Assembly (NCBI GenBank): GCA_001949185.1
Contig: BDGG01000024.1
Coordinates: 6,828 to 70,827 of the forward strand
Direction: 5' to 3'
DNA from: Ramazzottius varieornatus
Taxonomy: Eukaryota > Tardigrada > Eutardigrada > Parachela > Ramazzottiidae
DNA length: 64,000 nucleotides
Made by a program: the position numbers and the translations under genes. How positions within the stretch are numbered: the stretch's first letter is position 1; each line of letters begins with the position of its first letter. The notes beneath the pieces are model-generated. The model searched no databases. It worked only from the letters and a program-made list of their open reading frames with translations, and was not told where the DNA came from. Below are positions 51,376 through 62,820 of the stretch, in pieces.

Positions 51376-52580
51376 TCCACATTAATTTCCCGCCGCAGAT
51401 CTGTCTGTGAATGTGACTGTAAGCGGCGGAAGCAGTGTGACCTTCGGACTCTGCAGTGCGGCTGTGATTGTCTTGCCACTCTTAAACAACGCTGTCGCTT
51501 CCAAAAATGCAAATCGAATGGGCAAATTCTCACCGTTGTAAAACAATTGAGAAAGATGAACGGGCAAAGAAAGTGAAGTTCCACAAACCGGACGTGGATA
51601 ATGATTGAATGTGCCGCTGGAATAAGGTGCTGTTGTGTTTCGTAGTATTTTGTTAAATGTCAGAAGGGCTCTGTCGTTTTATTTTCCCAAGAGTGTTTGA
51701 TACAGAATTTATTTTCCCGAACGTCCGAATAGAAAAGTTGTGTTTTGCGCAGATGGTTTGAACAAAGAACAGTTTGGACAAAACGATTGCATTTAGCGAA
51801 GTTTGAAAATTCAAGATTTGTAATTCGGCTCGCGATTCACGAAACGAAGGGGGGGCTTTGTTCGTGAATCACGAAGAAAATGACCCGTAGATCGAACGTG
51901 AGCGAATTGCCGTCAGTAATGCTCTAGCTGGCCCGAAGCACTGGGAAGCGTAATCGGTGCCCGGGCGACACGGGGCCTCCACTCCGGACAATCAGGCAAT
52001 CAAAATGCTTATCGGCCATCACCTTCTTAACTTTGGTGGGCAAAATCATGAATTTCCAATCGTTTCCAAATTCAATCGTTTTGTCCAAACTATCATTTGT
52101 TTAAAGCTCGAACCATCAGCGCAAAGTGCAACTTCTCTATTTACCAAACAAGCCATAGCAGTTCAGAAATATGGTAAGGCGATTTCGGCTGGATTGCGTT
52201 GTTCCACTGTTGACAGACGGTGGTTCATTCTGATCGCCGGCGTCGACGGTGAGATTGTAGCAGCGCTGGAGAAGCCAAGGGCTAAGCGGAGCAGCTGCTG
52301 TTCCAACTGGTAACCATCCCAAGCGGAGGCCTCACCAGCTGCCCTCCTTGAACTGCCAGAACAAAACAAAGTTCAAAGCAGTCTTCCGCTTATCGTAAAA
52401 GCCTCAGCACCCAGTACTCGAGTACTCCAACCTCGGGAAGTAAAACATTCAGGGATGGGCGGCGACAGGGCATCAGAAAAAAGTTATAAGCTCATAGACG
52501 TTTTACTGGCCCGATCCTGGACAGGCTGGTAATTTTCGACACCCTTCTTTGTAGGTTTTCCTCGCGTCACTGTCTTGTCA
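51376..52580. other. Region between Harbinger 2 and the ANF-receptor-like gene
   Basis: No gene firmly supported. Plus-strand frame at 51400-51540 and short minus frames near 52.2-52.37 kb (YQLEQQLLRLALGF) could be cytoplasmic exons of the receptor gene, but no splice chain could be made. Confidence 0.35.
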
Positions 52581-52585
52581 CTTAC

Positions 52586-55202
52586 GTTCGCAGACCAATC
52601 CCGATCAAGATGGCGACAAACAGCAGCAGCAGCAGCAGCAGAGCCAAACATCCAACAATCAGCGAAATTTGGTTCGGGCTTTCTGCGGCACGAAACGTCA
52701 TCAAGCTGATAATACACTGTATGCTAGTATTGTTGCTGCTACTTGACCTGTTATGCGGCACGATTCCTTTGTACCATAAAAGCCACAGGGCGGCTCGTTT
52801 GGTGGTGGGAATGGTACGGGCCACAAGAGTTTCGTGCTATCCGTGAATCTCGCTGCGAAAGCGTCTAGCGTCATGACGGTGACTGGCCATGCATTGGAGC
52901 CTTGGAAGTGCTGAACGGTTAGCGGTTGCTGTCGTTCGCCGGTCTCGTCCAACACTATTGGACCAGTGTCCAGTGTGAAGGTCCGGTTGAGAAAGTGGCC
53001 AGCAAGCCAAGATCCATCGTTGATATCGGTAGGCCGGTTACTGTCGGACAAGAGCTCCTTCAGCACTGTACCGAACATTATGACGCTTTCGTAGCAGGCC
53101 ATCACAAACGGATTGGGCTGAGGAAAAACAAACAGTTGACCACTGCCAGTCCGTTCGAAACTGCCTTTCTCAAAGTTCTACACACGCATAATAATTAACC
53201 TGCCATAATTATTGACCTTGTAAAGCTATCGAAAGCGCTGGGGCTTTGATTGATTGGTCAGTTTAGCTGGCAAATGCCGTTTTCGACCGCTGGGCGATAG
53301 CTTTGTCGCGGTCGATAATTAGGTCAAGGATGTCTTCCTATTCAGCTTTATCATCATCGTGCACCTTTTCATCCGCTGGATACGTGAAGTTGAAATCTAG
53401 CGCGGACCTTCTTTTGAACTCCTCTTGTAGTTCGAAGTGTCGAAGATCCTTCGGGTCATCTTTGGCAGCAGTCATCACAAGTAGGGTTCTATAGGCTTTC
53501 AAAGCATCCTATCAATGTAAAATAATATCTTTTGCATTCCAGTCCTGAGACAGAACGCTTACAAACTCGGTTCAGAGCAAATAATTATACTTCGTCAAAT
53601 TGATCAAAGTAGTTCCACGTTAGGTTGCCGAAAAATGCACCATGATGGAACGGTTCTGCTGCCAGATACACCTGTCCAAAGCAAGGCTTACTGTTGTTGG
53701 TGTTAGCCAGCGAAAGAAGAAAACTGGCTCGGTGACAAGGTCATTGCAAAAGAGACTTACGTAGTCGCCGTTTGTCATGTTCAGACCTTGCGCTCGCAGC
53801 TGTTGGTGAAAGGACAAAATTTATGGAGCGGTGTATGATAGTCGTACTCATCAGACGTTTCATTCAACTTAAAACCATATGCATATTCAGCGCTGCCCCA
53901 AACAATCTGATTTTTTTCAGCAGCCTACAGTTTGGAGGATCTGGGTTAGATTGCACTGAAAATTAACCAAACTGGTTCGGTTCGGCTTCTGGAGCCGAGT
54001 TGTTTGTCTGCTAGAAAGAATCAAAATTGCCTGGGCCCTGCTGCCAGTATTTACCATAAATTGTCGAAGTCTCTGCCCGAACCCCAAGAACAGTACGACT
54101 AAATGCGTGGACGAGATATCAAACACAGGTGACTAGTGGCTCAGTACAGCGTTTGTCAGTGAAGGAGCGGCACTGCGGTACCTCGCGAAGTGAACTGTAT
54201 GGTCCGCAATGTCAGCGTAAAGTCGTAGTCCGGATAGTCTTTGTCGATCTGGGTGTACTTCAATGAGGTAAAGTGTCTTAATTCAGCTCTCAACGTACCG
54301 GCCAGAAATCCGTGGAAAGGTGGGGTTGGAATATCATGCACTAGAGAGACTGAAGTCCAGATGAAGCGGGCCAGTAACATTTTCAGGAGTTGAAGGTAAC
54401 TCTTCATAGCACTGTTGCCGCTCATTATCACATTTGGATACAGCTCCTTGTCGCGGAACACCGGTTCGGCAGTGCCCCTAAGCACATAGTATTTTATGGT
54501 GCTTACAGGCCGGCCAAGATACGTAGAGTATTGTCATGTGAAGTCACTTGTTCTGCGGAAATATAAGGCCAAAACGCGGCAGCAAATTTACAATTATCGT
54601 ACTTACGCGATCATCATGAAGACATTCCAACCTCGGATAAGTTTTGCAATATTTATTCGCTCGGTACATCCTATAAGCATACTTGAGCTGTGGCACTTGG
54701 TTCACCATAAAGCACCATCATGTTAAAGTGATGTACAGCCTGAGCTACTGTGGTTCTGGCTGATTGTTGAGGGGACAAAACCTCGCGTACCGGCTGCGAT
54801 GAAGGCAGTCATGTTGGAGCGTTCAGTCCGGCGTTTGTAATAGTACTGCGCAAGCATGTTATCCACATTGTCAGTAAAGGGTGGACATGTCTGGTAGTGG
54901 GCATCGTAGAGTAGCGTATGCTCAAAACGTACGACGTTACCCAATGACTTTTTGAGTTCTTCCAGCGCAAGCAACATTGCCGGTGCGGTATACGGTAAAC
55001 TGGAAATTGTGGATGTGGACTGAATAATACCGACGGAGATAATCTCAATTGATAGTGGAATATTAACAGAAACATTGGCTGCACTGCTACTAATGGCCCC
55101 AAGAGGGAACAAACTCAGAAAAGTCTTGAGAGTGGCAAGTTGAATTAATAGGATCCGTTTCCAACGAACGTAACGGCAACCTCGTTCCATAACCAAGGCC
55201 AT
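52586..55202 (-). CDS. ANF-receptor-type ligand-binding membrane protein (natriuretic receptor / guanylate cyclase ectodomain-like)
   Basis: Minus-strand exons: 54791-55202, 54683-54747, about 54182-54480, 54055-54098, 53761-53799, 53591-53671, 53365-53508, 52748-53117, 52586-52682. Most phases fit; the join into the third exon is unresolved. A signal peptide (ILLIQLATLKTFLSLFPLGA) precedes the periplasmic-binding-type fold: AMLLALEELKKSLGNVVRF, FNMMVLYGEPSATAQ, LLKMLLARFIWTSVSLVHD, VVLFLGFGQRLRQFM, then WLAGHFLNRTFTLDTGPIVL and PPCGFYGTKESC before the membrane. The membrane helix ISLIVGCLALLLLLLLFVAI is partly encoded by a CTG repeat (52619-52641). The kinase-homology and cyclase domains expected in receptor guanylate cyclases were not found within 3.5 kb downstream; it may be a clearance-type receptor or truncated. 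Confidence 0.75.
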
Positions 55203-56846
55203 ATTTCGTCTAGCTGCCTCCAGCTCGAAACCAAATTTCGCACCGCATCGACAGCCCCAGCGCTTTCGACTGCGGAACGTATACTCACCCGACCCAAATG
55301 TGGGCATCGACAAACTGTGAACCAGGGAGCAAAAGCGGCGCTGCTCCAACCGATCCAATTGATTGGTCGATTTCAGCGGAGTGTGGCCCACACGCCCATA
55401 TCTAGGCCAAGCGCGTCTACTGCGGGGGGAAGAGAGTATTGACAAGTCACACATCTCCAGAGGACAAATGGAAAGCCTGTGTATAGAAACGATGAAAGAT
55501 GATGAGGCCAGGAGGTTCTCTATACCTATCTAGTGCGGAACAATCACGAGGAGATTCTTCAGACAAGTCTATACGTAGTGGTAGTCAGTCATTTCCGGCT
55601 TTTTGGAGTGAGCGATCCTCTCAGGTATAAGTGAATATTGAGGCAATGGCTACCTGTTCATACATTTTCTCCAAATTGACCGAATCTCCCTGTAGAGTCC
55701 TTTTATTGTGGTCGATGATTTGCGTAGGCTAGGAACACCGGAACCGAATGTCTTTTGGGTTATGACCGTGTACCCTTGATCGTCTATTAACCACGCGTCC
55801 ACTTCAACCAACCTCTTTGCTTCACCGGGAAATTATTCTGCTAATGTTGAATTAAACGACACTGTATCTATTTCCGCATGACGCAGAAAACCATGCGGCT
55901 GTCACGGACATACAGCCGCATAAAAAGTGGATGGTGGGCAGGTTACACCGACGCTGAAAGAAGCATTTTGTTCAGACATGGGGGACAATGAACAGGGAGT
56001 GTGCACGCAGAGGTTCGGTTCCGGATCTGACGGATATAGACTGGTTTGGCCAGCTCTCGACGAAGAGTAAACCCATAATTGTTGAAAGGATATGTATTCA
56101 GCACACCACAAAATACAGTAACGTCGGGTTAATCATCCACTTTCAGAAAGAGCCGCGGACCTGAACGGCCTATCTCACAGCTACCTCATCTATCCATACC
56201 AAAGCCAAGTACGCAGCTGGCTTCTGTAGCTATCTCATGTATATCTATTTGCACAGCACATCTCTTCTTCCAATAACACAGATTATGAGCAAAAGATCAT
56301 GAGTGGAATATGGCAGTGGTGAACTCGCACATGAAGAAAAGAAAACCTTATTTATGTGAATTTCTTTGAACTGGTGCCGGAATATATGTGCGTGCTTGAA
56401 TTTTACACGTCTTTAGACGAATGGAATCTACAAATATCAAAACGTTCGGATGAAAGTTGTGACCAAACGGCGGATAGATAACGGAGGCGAGAACTATGGT
56501 TGGGAGGAGGGTTAACGCGTTAGAATGACACGTATATTACCGCATGTGTCTGGAAAGGTTGGATGTTGGAGCTGAACACGTACGATGAGAAATGATGGGA
56601 CAGGCCTTTTGGCTATGGCGGTCCGGAGGCAAGTACACACACTTTTGGACGCTACTCTACGCTTGATTTTCCGTTTTGCTGTCCTTTCCGCCTCTAACAT
56701 AATTATTAGTTGTCCCATAATTTCTCCTCGTACGTGAGTCACTTGACCCGAGGTCGCGATGGGCGCATTGAGGAGGCTTTTTTACCCTTATTATCTCTGT
56801 TTTCCTAATGCTTTTCCCGCTGATAAACTGCTGATCGTTCCCGCGA
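55203..56846. other. Gap between the two receptor genes
   Basis: No gene supported. A 69-codon minus frame at 55902-56111 (Ser/Cys/Pro-rich) is not convincing. Contains the ANF-type gene's 5' region. Confidence 0.35.
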
Positions 56847-56847
56847 T

Positions 56848-59800
56848 TCACGTGTGGCGCCTTCTTTCTTCGTTTCGGTGAGTCTTGGCTGGCCTTGTAA
56901 AAAGCGATGCGAAATGGGTCCGATAATTGGACCCGTTCAAGAGCAGCACCAGCTGAAACAAAGCAGGATTACAGGTGAAAATAATGGCCAGAATTGTGCA
57001 AAACCCCTCAGCTCTAGAAGAAGCCCGACATTCCTACCGGGTGAACAGCATATCCCATAACGACGATAACCCTCAAGAATAAAGATAGCAGTGGATACTG
57101 GTTGTAGCGCGGGAAGAGGGCTGCAATGACGGGCGTAGACAGTGAGCAAAAAGCTGTTACCATGAAGGCCAAAGAGAGCGTCTTGGCCACCTTGAGGCGA
57201 CTATTCATTCTGGCAACTTCCGCTGCTCTAACATCCATGGAAGCCGAATCCATGCCGATTGCTTGAACGTCTGTTGATCTCAAGCAGCGTCGCGCGTAGA
57301 ATATGCAGTACATTAAACCGTACAATAAGCCTTCCAACACGACGGGCAGAATAGCTCCAAACGTGATGGAAACAATGAAGCCTTCCGGTCGTCCGCTGGG
57401 CTTCAAAAGACAGCTCTGCCAAGCATTCTGTGTATCCACGGTTGCTCCAATCCCAAAAACTGGCATTGTTTGAGTCAGAAACGCCAAAGCCCAACATGAG
57501 AGGATGAAACCAGAAATTGCCGTCTTTGTCGTTATTTTCTGAGACAAAAAACAGAGTAACTTATCATTTCACTGAGAATGATGCACCAAACTATAATACA
57601 CGACTTCTGACATTCGCATATCAGAAAACGGCATCGAGCAGGTTATTGATCTGTTCTGTTGTAATTACGACATGGATTTGTCCAGAGTGGATGTAAGCAG
57701 GCTGTAGTCGAGCCAATGGGTCACATTGTTTGCCAATACTGGTCAACTCTTCGGCCAGTTTTTTGGTCAATATTTTGACGAATGGTCAGAATTTTAACCA
57801 TTCGATGAGCTGCTGCACCAGAAAGACATGAGAGATAGAGTAAGACTGATGGCCGTTTCTACTAAGACTTCCGAATCCTGGCTTGATGCCCTGCCCGCCT
57901 CTTCACTCAGGAATCTTCATGACGATAACACGCTACGGATCAGCGCCGGGCTACGTCTGGGCTCAAGACTTGTCAGCCCTCCTATGCCGATGTGGACAAG
58001 TGGGCGACAAGAACGGGCTTCACGGTCTAAGCTGTTCGAAGAGCGCGGGACGTTACAGTAGACACGCAGCCTGAGCGAGTCAGTGCGACGAGCCCTTGTT
58101 TCTGCGCGAGTTCCTGATGTGATGCAGCCAGTAGAACTTCCGCGCGATGACGGACCATCCGAATATTACTGAGGCGAGAATCGACCTTTTTTGACGCGTA
58201 CCCTCCTCGGTGTCAGATGCTGCTGAGAAGCTTGCTGAGTTTTCTTTGGAAAGTACGAGGTAAACGACATAATTTGGGCATATCGATTTTTGCACCATAA
58301 TTCGGGCATAATTCGGCTATATTCGAAAGGTTTGAAGATTACCTTCTTGATTCATCCCTCATCGTACGTGTTTTGATACAACATCAGGCTTTTTAAAGTT
58401 GGACTATCCCAGGCCAAATTCCCGTGATCTACAACGCTCTCCCGTTCGCAAACCTGTTGAAACCTCGAGGAGAGGGATCAGTCTACCTCAGGAAACAAGA
58501 AGCGGTTCGTTACGCGCAGCCGGAGCTAAGAAAAAATATGCCCGAATTACGAGTGAAAACCACTATGCCCGAATTATGTCGTTTACCTCGTAGATGAAAG
58601 TAGATTCCAGTATTTTGAACAGCGTCTGTCTCTTGACATAAAACGAGGAAACGCGTTTCGTGGTATGGGTATGGCGAAGGAAACTAGGCGACCACACCCT
58701 GTCCCAGCCAACTTGCCACCACCTAAAACTTCGACGCGAAAAACTTCAAGTTGATGGTTATCCGAACCTTCCTCCACAGTGCTCCTACTACTTTTCATGC
58801 TCTTTGGAGTGAGCCATGACTCGATAGGTAGCAGCAAGAAACAGCTTTGAACATTTCACTGATATGACTTCCGGTGGGGAAGACATGTCGCCGCGACTGA
58901 GATGCAGTCTTCGGAATTCTGTGTTGGAGTTGTGATCACCAGTCTCATAATGTTAGGCCCACTAGTATCTGAGTTGAGAAAAGACCATAGAAATATCGAA
59001 CTAGCTCGGCAAATGAGTTAAAACTAGTGAATTTGGCCATTTTGCCGGGAAAATCGTTTTGCGGCGAAATTTCTGGCTTTCGCTCAGAACGGCAGATTCA
59101 CGTTTGCGACCCCCTGTCTGCGGCTTGAACTCGATTCTAATTATTTTCAACACTCAAACTGCAGGTGCTCAGTAACCTACTGAGCAAATAATTTTCGAAA
59201 ACGGTCCCACAAACTGCAAAAGTTGCGCTTTTTCCGCCTCGCACCTTTTCTAGTTTTATGCCGATTTCCACCTCCTGTAAACAGATTTCCGGCCAGTAAT
59301 TTTTCTTGAGATGGCAAATAGGATTTTGAACCAAGGAAAACTAGTTCGGACGTTGAATAATAACCGAGTCGAGACCAACTCAGTATGATGAGCGGTAGCA
59401 AGTTGGCTGGGACAGGGTGTACATCTGAAAAACGCCTCAAAAATGAAGACCTTGTGGCAAAACATGCCAAAATCCGCTGACGTAATGGTTGTCCTTGTTT
59501 CTGACAGCAGTTCAAAGTTCGTTTCGTACTGCTCTAGTTCGTGCCGTCGCATTTTGACGCACTGTTTCTATTGGTGTCCTGCCCTTTTATCTGAAATATG
59601 GAGCCAGATCTGAGTACTATTACTACAAGCTGTTCGCTTCGCCTTCGGCTCGCTCGAAGCTTACCCTAAATCAAGAAAGAAAACACAACAGATATCTTGT
59701 TGAAGACGGCGACGCCGTGGGCTCTGAGAGAATTATCAATACAATGTACGAGGAGGGAGACCCAACTTTGTCCGTTTGCCCGAACTGGCGACAACTTTGT

Positions 59801-60610
59801 CCGCTGACGATTTTTCACTAATCTTACGCTATTAAAATCCCAAAATTATTCGCAGGAATCTTTTGGACGAACAATTGTAGTAATCCACAGAAACAATTGT
59901 ACTGTAGTATGGCTAAAAACTTGCTTGGTGACTGTGCATAACTGCCAGAGATTATGAAAAATTTAGTGAGAATTTGCAGAAAATTTGGAATGAGGAAAAA
60001 GTAAAAAAGCGCTCCATCACCAATCCTGTTGTGATCAGTACTATACGCTTGTATATACCCAATTTTTTGGTTCAGCCATGTCCGAGAACTTGTTCGGACA
60101 AAAAACCAAAAGATAACAGTATATATAAATTAGGATCGGCGTGAGCCAAAAACGGTTAAGGAAAACCATTTGAGACTATTACAGTTATACCTTGTAGGAA
60201 TGAGGGAAAACGACAGCCACGAAGCGGTTAAGCGCCACCAAGGTCTCAGACCAGTGCGCTGCCTGAACGATAACGAAGTACTGCCAAGCCAAACCCTGAC
60301 ATAAGCGAAATGTCGGTGACTGGTAACGCGCCACGTATGTTTGGATGGCAAACGCTGGGTGGGAGACGAACACCATTACTCCTCCAGTAATCAGCGCATG
60401 GGCAATCAACAGCCCGGAGCCTGACCGCAGAGAGGGTGCGGACAGGATCATACCCGCCAGGAAAAAGTTGATTATACCTCCAGATAGTCCACAGGTTAGC
60501 ATCACTCCAAGCCATATCGTTAGACCTTGCCGATGCTGCGCGTGTAGGCTGAATGCTTCAGTGGTGTTAGAAGGGTAAGAATGATTGCTGGTGAAGTTTA
60601 CGGACATCAT
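56848..60610 (-). CDS. Atypical rhodopsin-family GPCR, three exons
   Basis: Exons complement(60191-60610), (57038-57538), (56848-56952), all phase 0; 341 residues. Exon 1: an N-glycosylated N-terminus (NFTSN, NHS, NTT), TM1, TM2 and TM3 ending ALNRFVAVVFPHSYK, with N-R-F in place of the D-R-Y motif. Exon 2: TM4 (GFILSCWALAFLTQ), TM5, TM6 (KTLSLAFMVTAFCSLSTPV) and most of TM7. Exon 3: HPLVLLLNGSNYRTHFASLF, i.e. an H-P replacing N-P at the end of TM7, then helix 8. Ligand unknown. Intron 1 is 2.65 kb and contains a retroelement fragment, a MITE and a TIR element. Confidence 0.85.
57828..58175 (+). pseudogene. Non-LTR retrotransposon C-terminal fragment
   Basis: WLDALPASSL...HDDNTLRISAGLRLG is the region following the reverse transcriptase in many invertebrate LINE polyproteins. 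The expected continuation CRCGQVGDKNGLHGLSCSKS, then AGRYSRHAA, is in another frame, and a third part (SESVRRALVSARVP) follows a TGA. Frameshifted, within intron 1 of the GPCR gene. Confidence 0.65.
58254..58592. repeat. Inverted-repeat element (MITE) with TA flanks
   Basis: TACGAGGTAAACGACATAAT at 58254 and its complement ending at 58592 (29-bp arms with few differences, continuing TTGGGCATA). TA at both extreme ends fits a Tc1/mariner-type target. A diverged copy lies at 6660-6904. Confidence 0.8.
58693..59421. repeat. Inverted-repeat element family, copy B
   Basis: ACACCCTGTCCCAGCCAACT left and the same sequence inverted at about 59400-59421; 730 bp. Same family as 47300-48040. Inside intron 1 of the GPCR gene. 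Confidence 0.75.
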
Positions 60611-62263
60611 GACGGTTTTATAATGCTCAAGCTAGAAGGTACACAGACCGTGCCAGAGAACAAAAGTGCACCGCGATTAAACAACTGACTGTGCGAAGTC
60701 AAAATGCCCATCACCATCCGAGGCTAAACCTTGAGACCGAAAGCCGTAATGATGTCCCTGCACATGCATAGTTATAAATTATGCTACTGAGCACTACTGA
60801 CCTTCCTGTCATTGCTGATGGTAGGCTGAGAAGCCATGTTATCGCCTGGCTCAATGGGCCAACGCTAGGTGCTCGTCGGTGATGCGAGATGATTTTAACG
60901 CCGCCGTCGGGCAAGCACCTGATAGAGCTTCCTTTTGTCCGTGATTTTTGCGAGCTTAGTTGGTGATCAAGTTACCATGAAACTGATCCAGTTTAGGTTT
61001 GTCCGTTCCAGCTTCCGGCTCCATTCCTTTCGCATTCTTAATAAGTTCCTTTCCGCACATCGATTAGGCCATACTAGCAAAAATCTTGCAGCCAGAAAAT
61101 CTGTTATCAAAAATAATAACTAGGCGTGAAGGACGTCACCGAACCTTGCCGATCTCTACAAGTGTCAAGTTCATATGGAGAGGAGCTGATTACTAGAAAC
61201 GCATCGGGCTTGTCTGTATCTGAGTTTTCGAAGCACCATATAGAAAATAATGGTTTGAGTATCTAGTCGGGTAACTGGGACGTGAAGTCTGGAAGACTAA
61301 GCCGCGTGTTAATCCTTCTTCCATCGACATGTGAAATGAGCCAGATAGGCCGAAACAGCTGACGTAAGACACGTCTCAAGTGCAACATGCCGTACGACCG
61401 TATCTTTTTGCCTGTGCCGTTGTACCACAAAAGGCGGCGAGTGGCATGGCAATGACAATAATGGCTTGTAGAATTTGGTAAAAGTTTCAACACGGCTTGA
61501 TTGTCAAGCCTGCTTATTTTCCTCGGGCTTTTCGACGTGGGCAAACCTGTGACTACCGAGTGCACACGGGTCTTCTGTCTGCGTGAGATCGTACATGTTG
61601 AGCTTTGCACAAGCAGCCAACTGTACTTGCACGACGTTTTGGGGTAGAAACTCAGAGAGGAAATTCTGCCTGTGTTTAGCTTCCCTTCCCGTTATCTCAT
61701 GGTCTGGAATCAATCTTTTACATTTTGGATACTCGGAACCAGCAAGTCTAGCTTGTTTCAGGCTTCTTTTTGTTCGCTTCAAATTTTTGGAAAACGGGAA
61801 CCAATAATATCACCTTATGGAAAAAATGAATATATGTATCACATATAATGTATCGGAAACGCATCGGTTCTGGTGGTTAAGTGGCCCTGCAACGTAAACC
61901 AACACTACGCGACCATTAGAAGAGATGCGTTTTGGGCATGTAGAACATCCCCGGAGGAAACCGACAAGGCGGAAAAACATCTGCCACGAAAGTGGGATCG
62001 ATGACTAGCGACCAACGAAAACCCAGCAGGGTAGAAAAAGGTTTCACGATTGCGGATGGTTTTGCTGCTATTCTGGATTTCGTCTTTTTACTGGGAAACA
62101 TATACTGCATTCATCCAGAAAAAATCAAACATGGAGGAAAGATTTTTCTTGCAAACGTGAGCCTTAGTCCAGTTTGGTATAATCAGGACGCTCGGAAACA
62201 AATCAAGATGCCCAGGGCTACTTTTTTTTAATCTACTCTTGACGGCTTGCCAATTTTTGAAGT
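60611..62263. other. Gap upstream of the GPCR
   Basis: No gene firmly supported; short frames only. Contains the GPCR 5' region. Confidence 0.35.
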
Positions 62264-62264
62264 T

Positions 62265-62767
62265 TCAGAATTCCGAAAATTGGTAATTGGCTGGTCCAGC
62301 CTTCTCCAAACGGCCTTCACCAACCAAAATCCTGTACTCAGAAAGCGGACGGTAGTATTCTGCGAACACGAGAGGCTTTAATCTGTAAGTGTTAACACTG
62401 AACCACTGTTTAACTTTGACGACGACAAGAGATTTAGTGTCCTAGTCAGATACCATTAATAACAGGAATGCTTATTATCTGGCCGAGATCATATCTTGCC
62501 GCCGTATTAGCTCTCATTTAATTTGGCCACCGCATCGGTTTACTTACGGGATAAACCCACACTTGAACTCCTTAGCTGTTCGGCGGTTATCAGCTCGTGC
62601 ATCTTGGAGTATCTTTCTCCAAATTTCGTTGTATTATTCCAATCACCAACACAAAACGTCTGTGCTTCAATGATTTCGCCACCGAAATGGACAATCCAAT
62701 AATCGAACGAGCCGCGCACGAGCGCGACTCCCGTGGCTCTGTCCGGTGGCTGATATGGTGCTCCCAA
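62265..62767 (-). CDS. Last two exons of an unrecognised gene
   Basis: Exons complement(62548-62767) and (62265-62359) join in phase with good sites (acceptor CTTATAG, donor GTAAGT, acceptor GTTCGCAG). The 104 residues visible include SFDYWIVHFGGEIIEAQTF, WNNTTKFGERYSKMHELIT and the end LVGEGRLEKAGPANYQFSEF. It reads like a folded domain rich in aromatic residues. I do not recognise the family. Upstream exons should lie beyond 62.8 kb, where a degenerate mariner now sits, so the gene may be truncated. Confidence 0.5.
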
Positions 62768-62820
62768 CTATAAGTTTCTTTCTCCGTCGTCGGAATTACT
62801 AAAGGGAAGTTCATTTATTA

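Noticed and set aside
52610-52846. Plus-strand frame starting with a poly-Ser run
   Set aside because: It is the antisense of the CTG-coded Leu run in the receptor membrane helix.
61263-61610. Possible second ANF-receptor C-terminal exon (LPLAAFCGTT similarity)
   Set aside because: Similarity is limited to about ten residues and no neighbouring exon matches.
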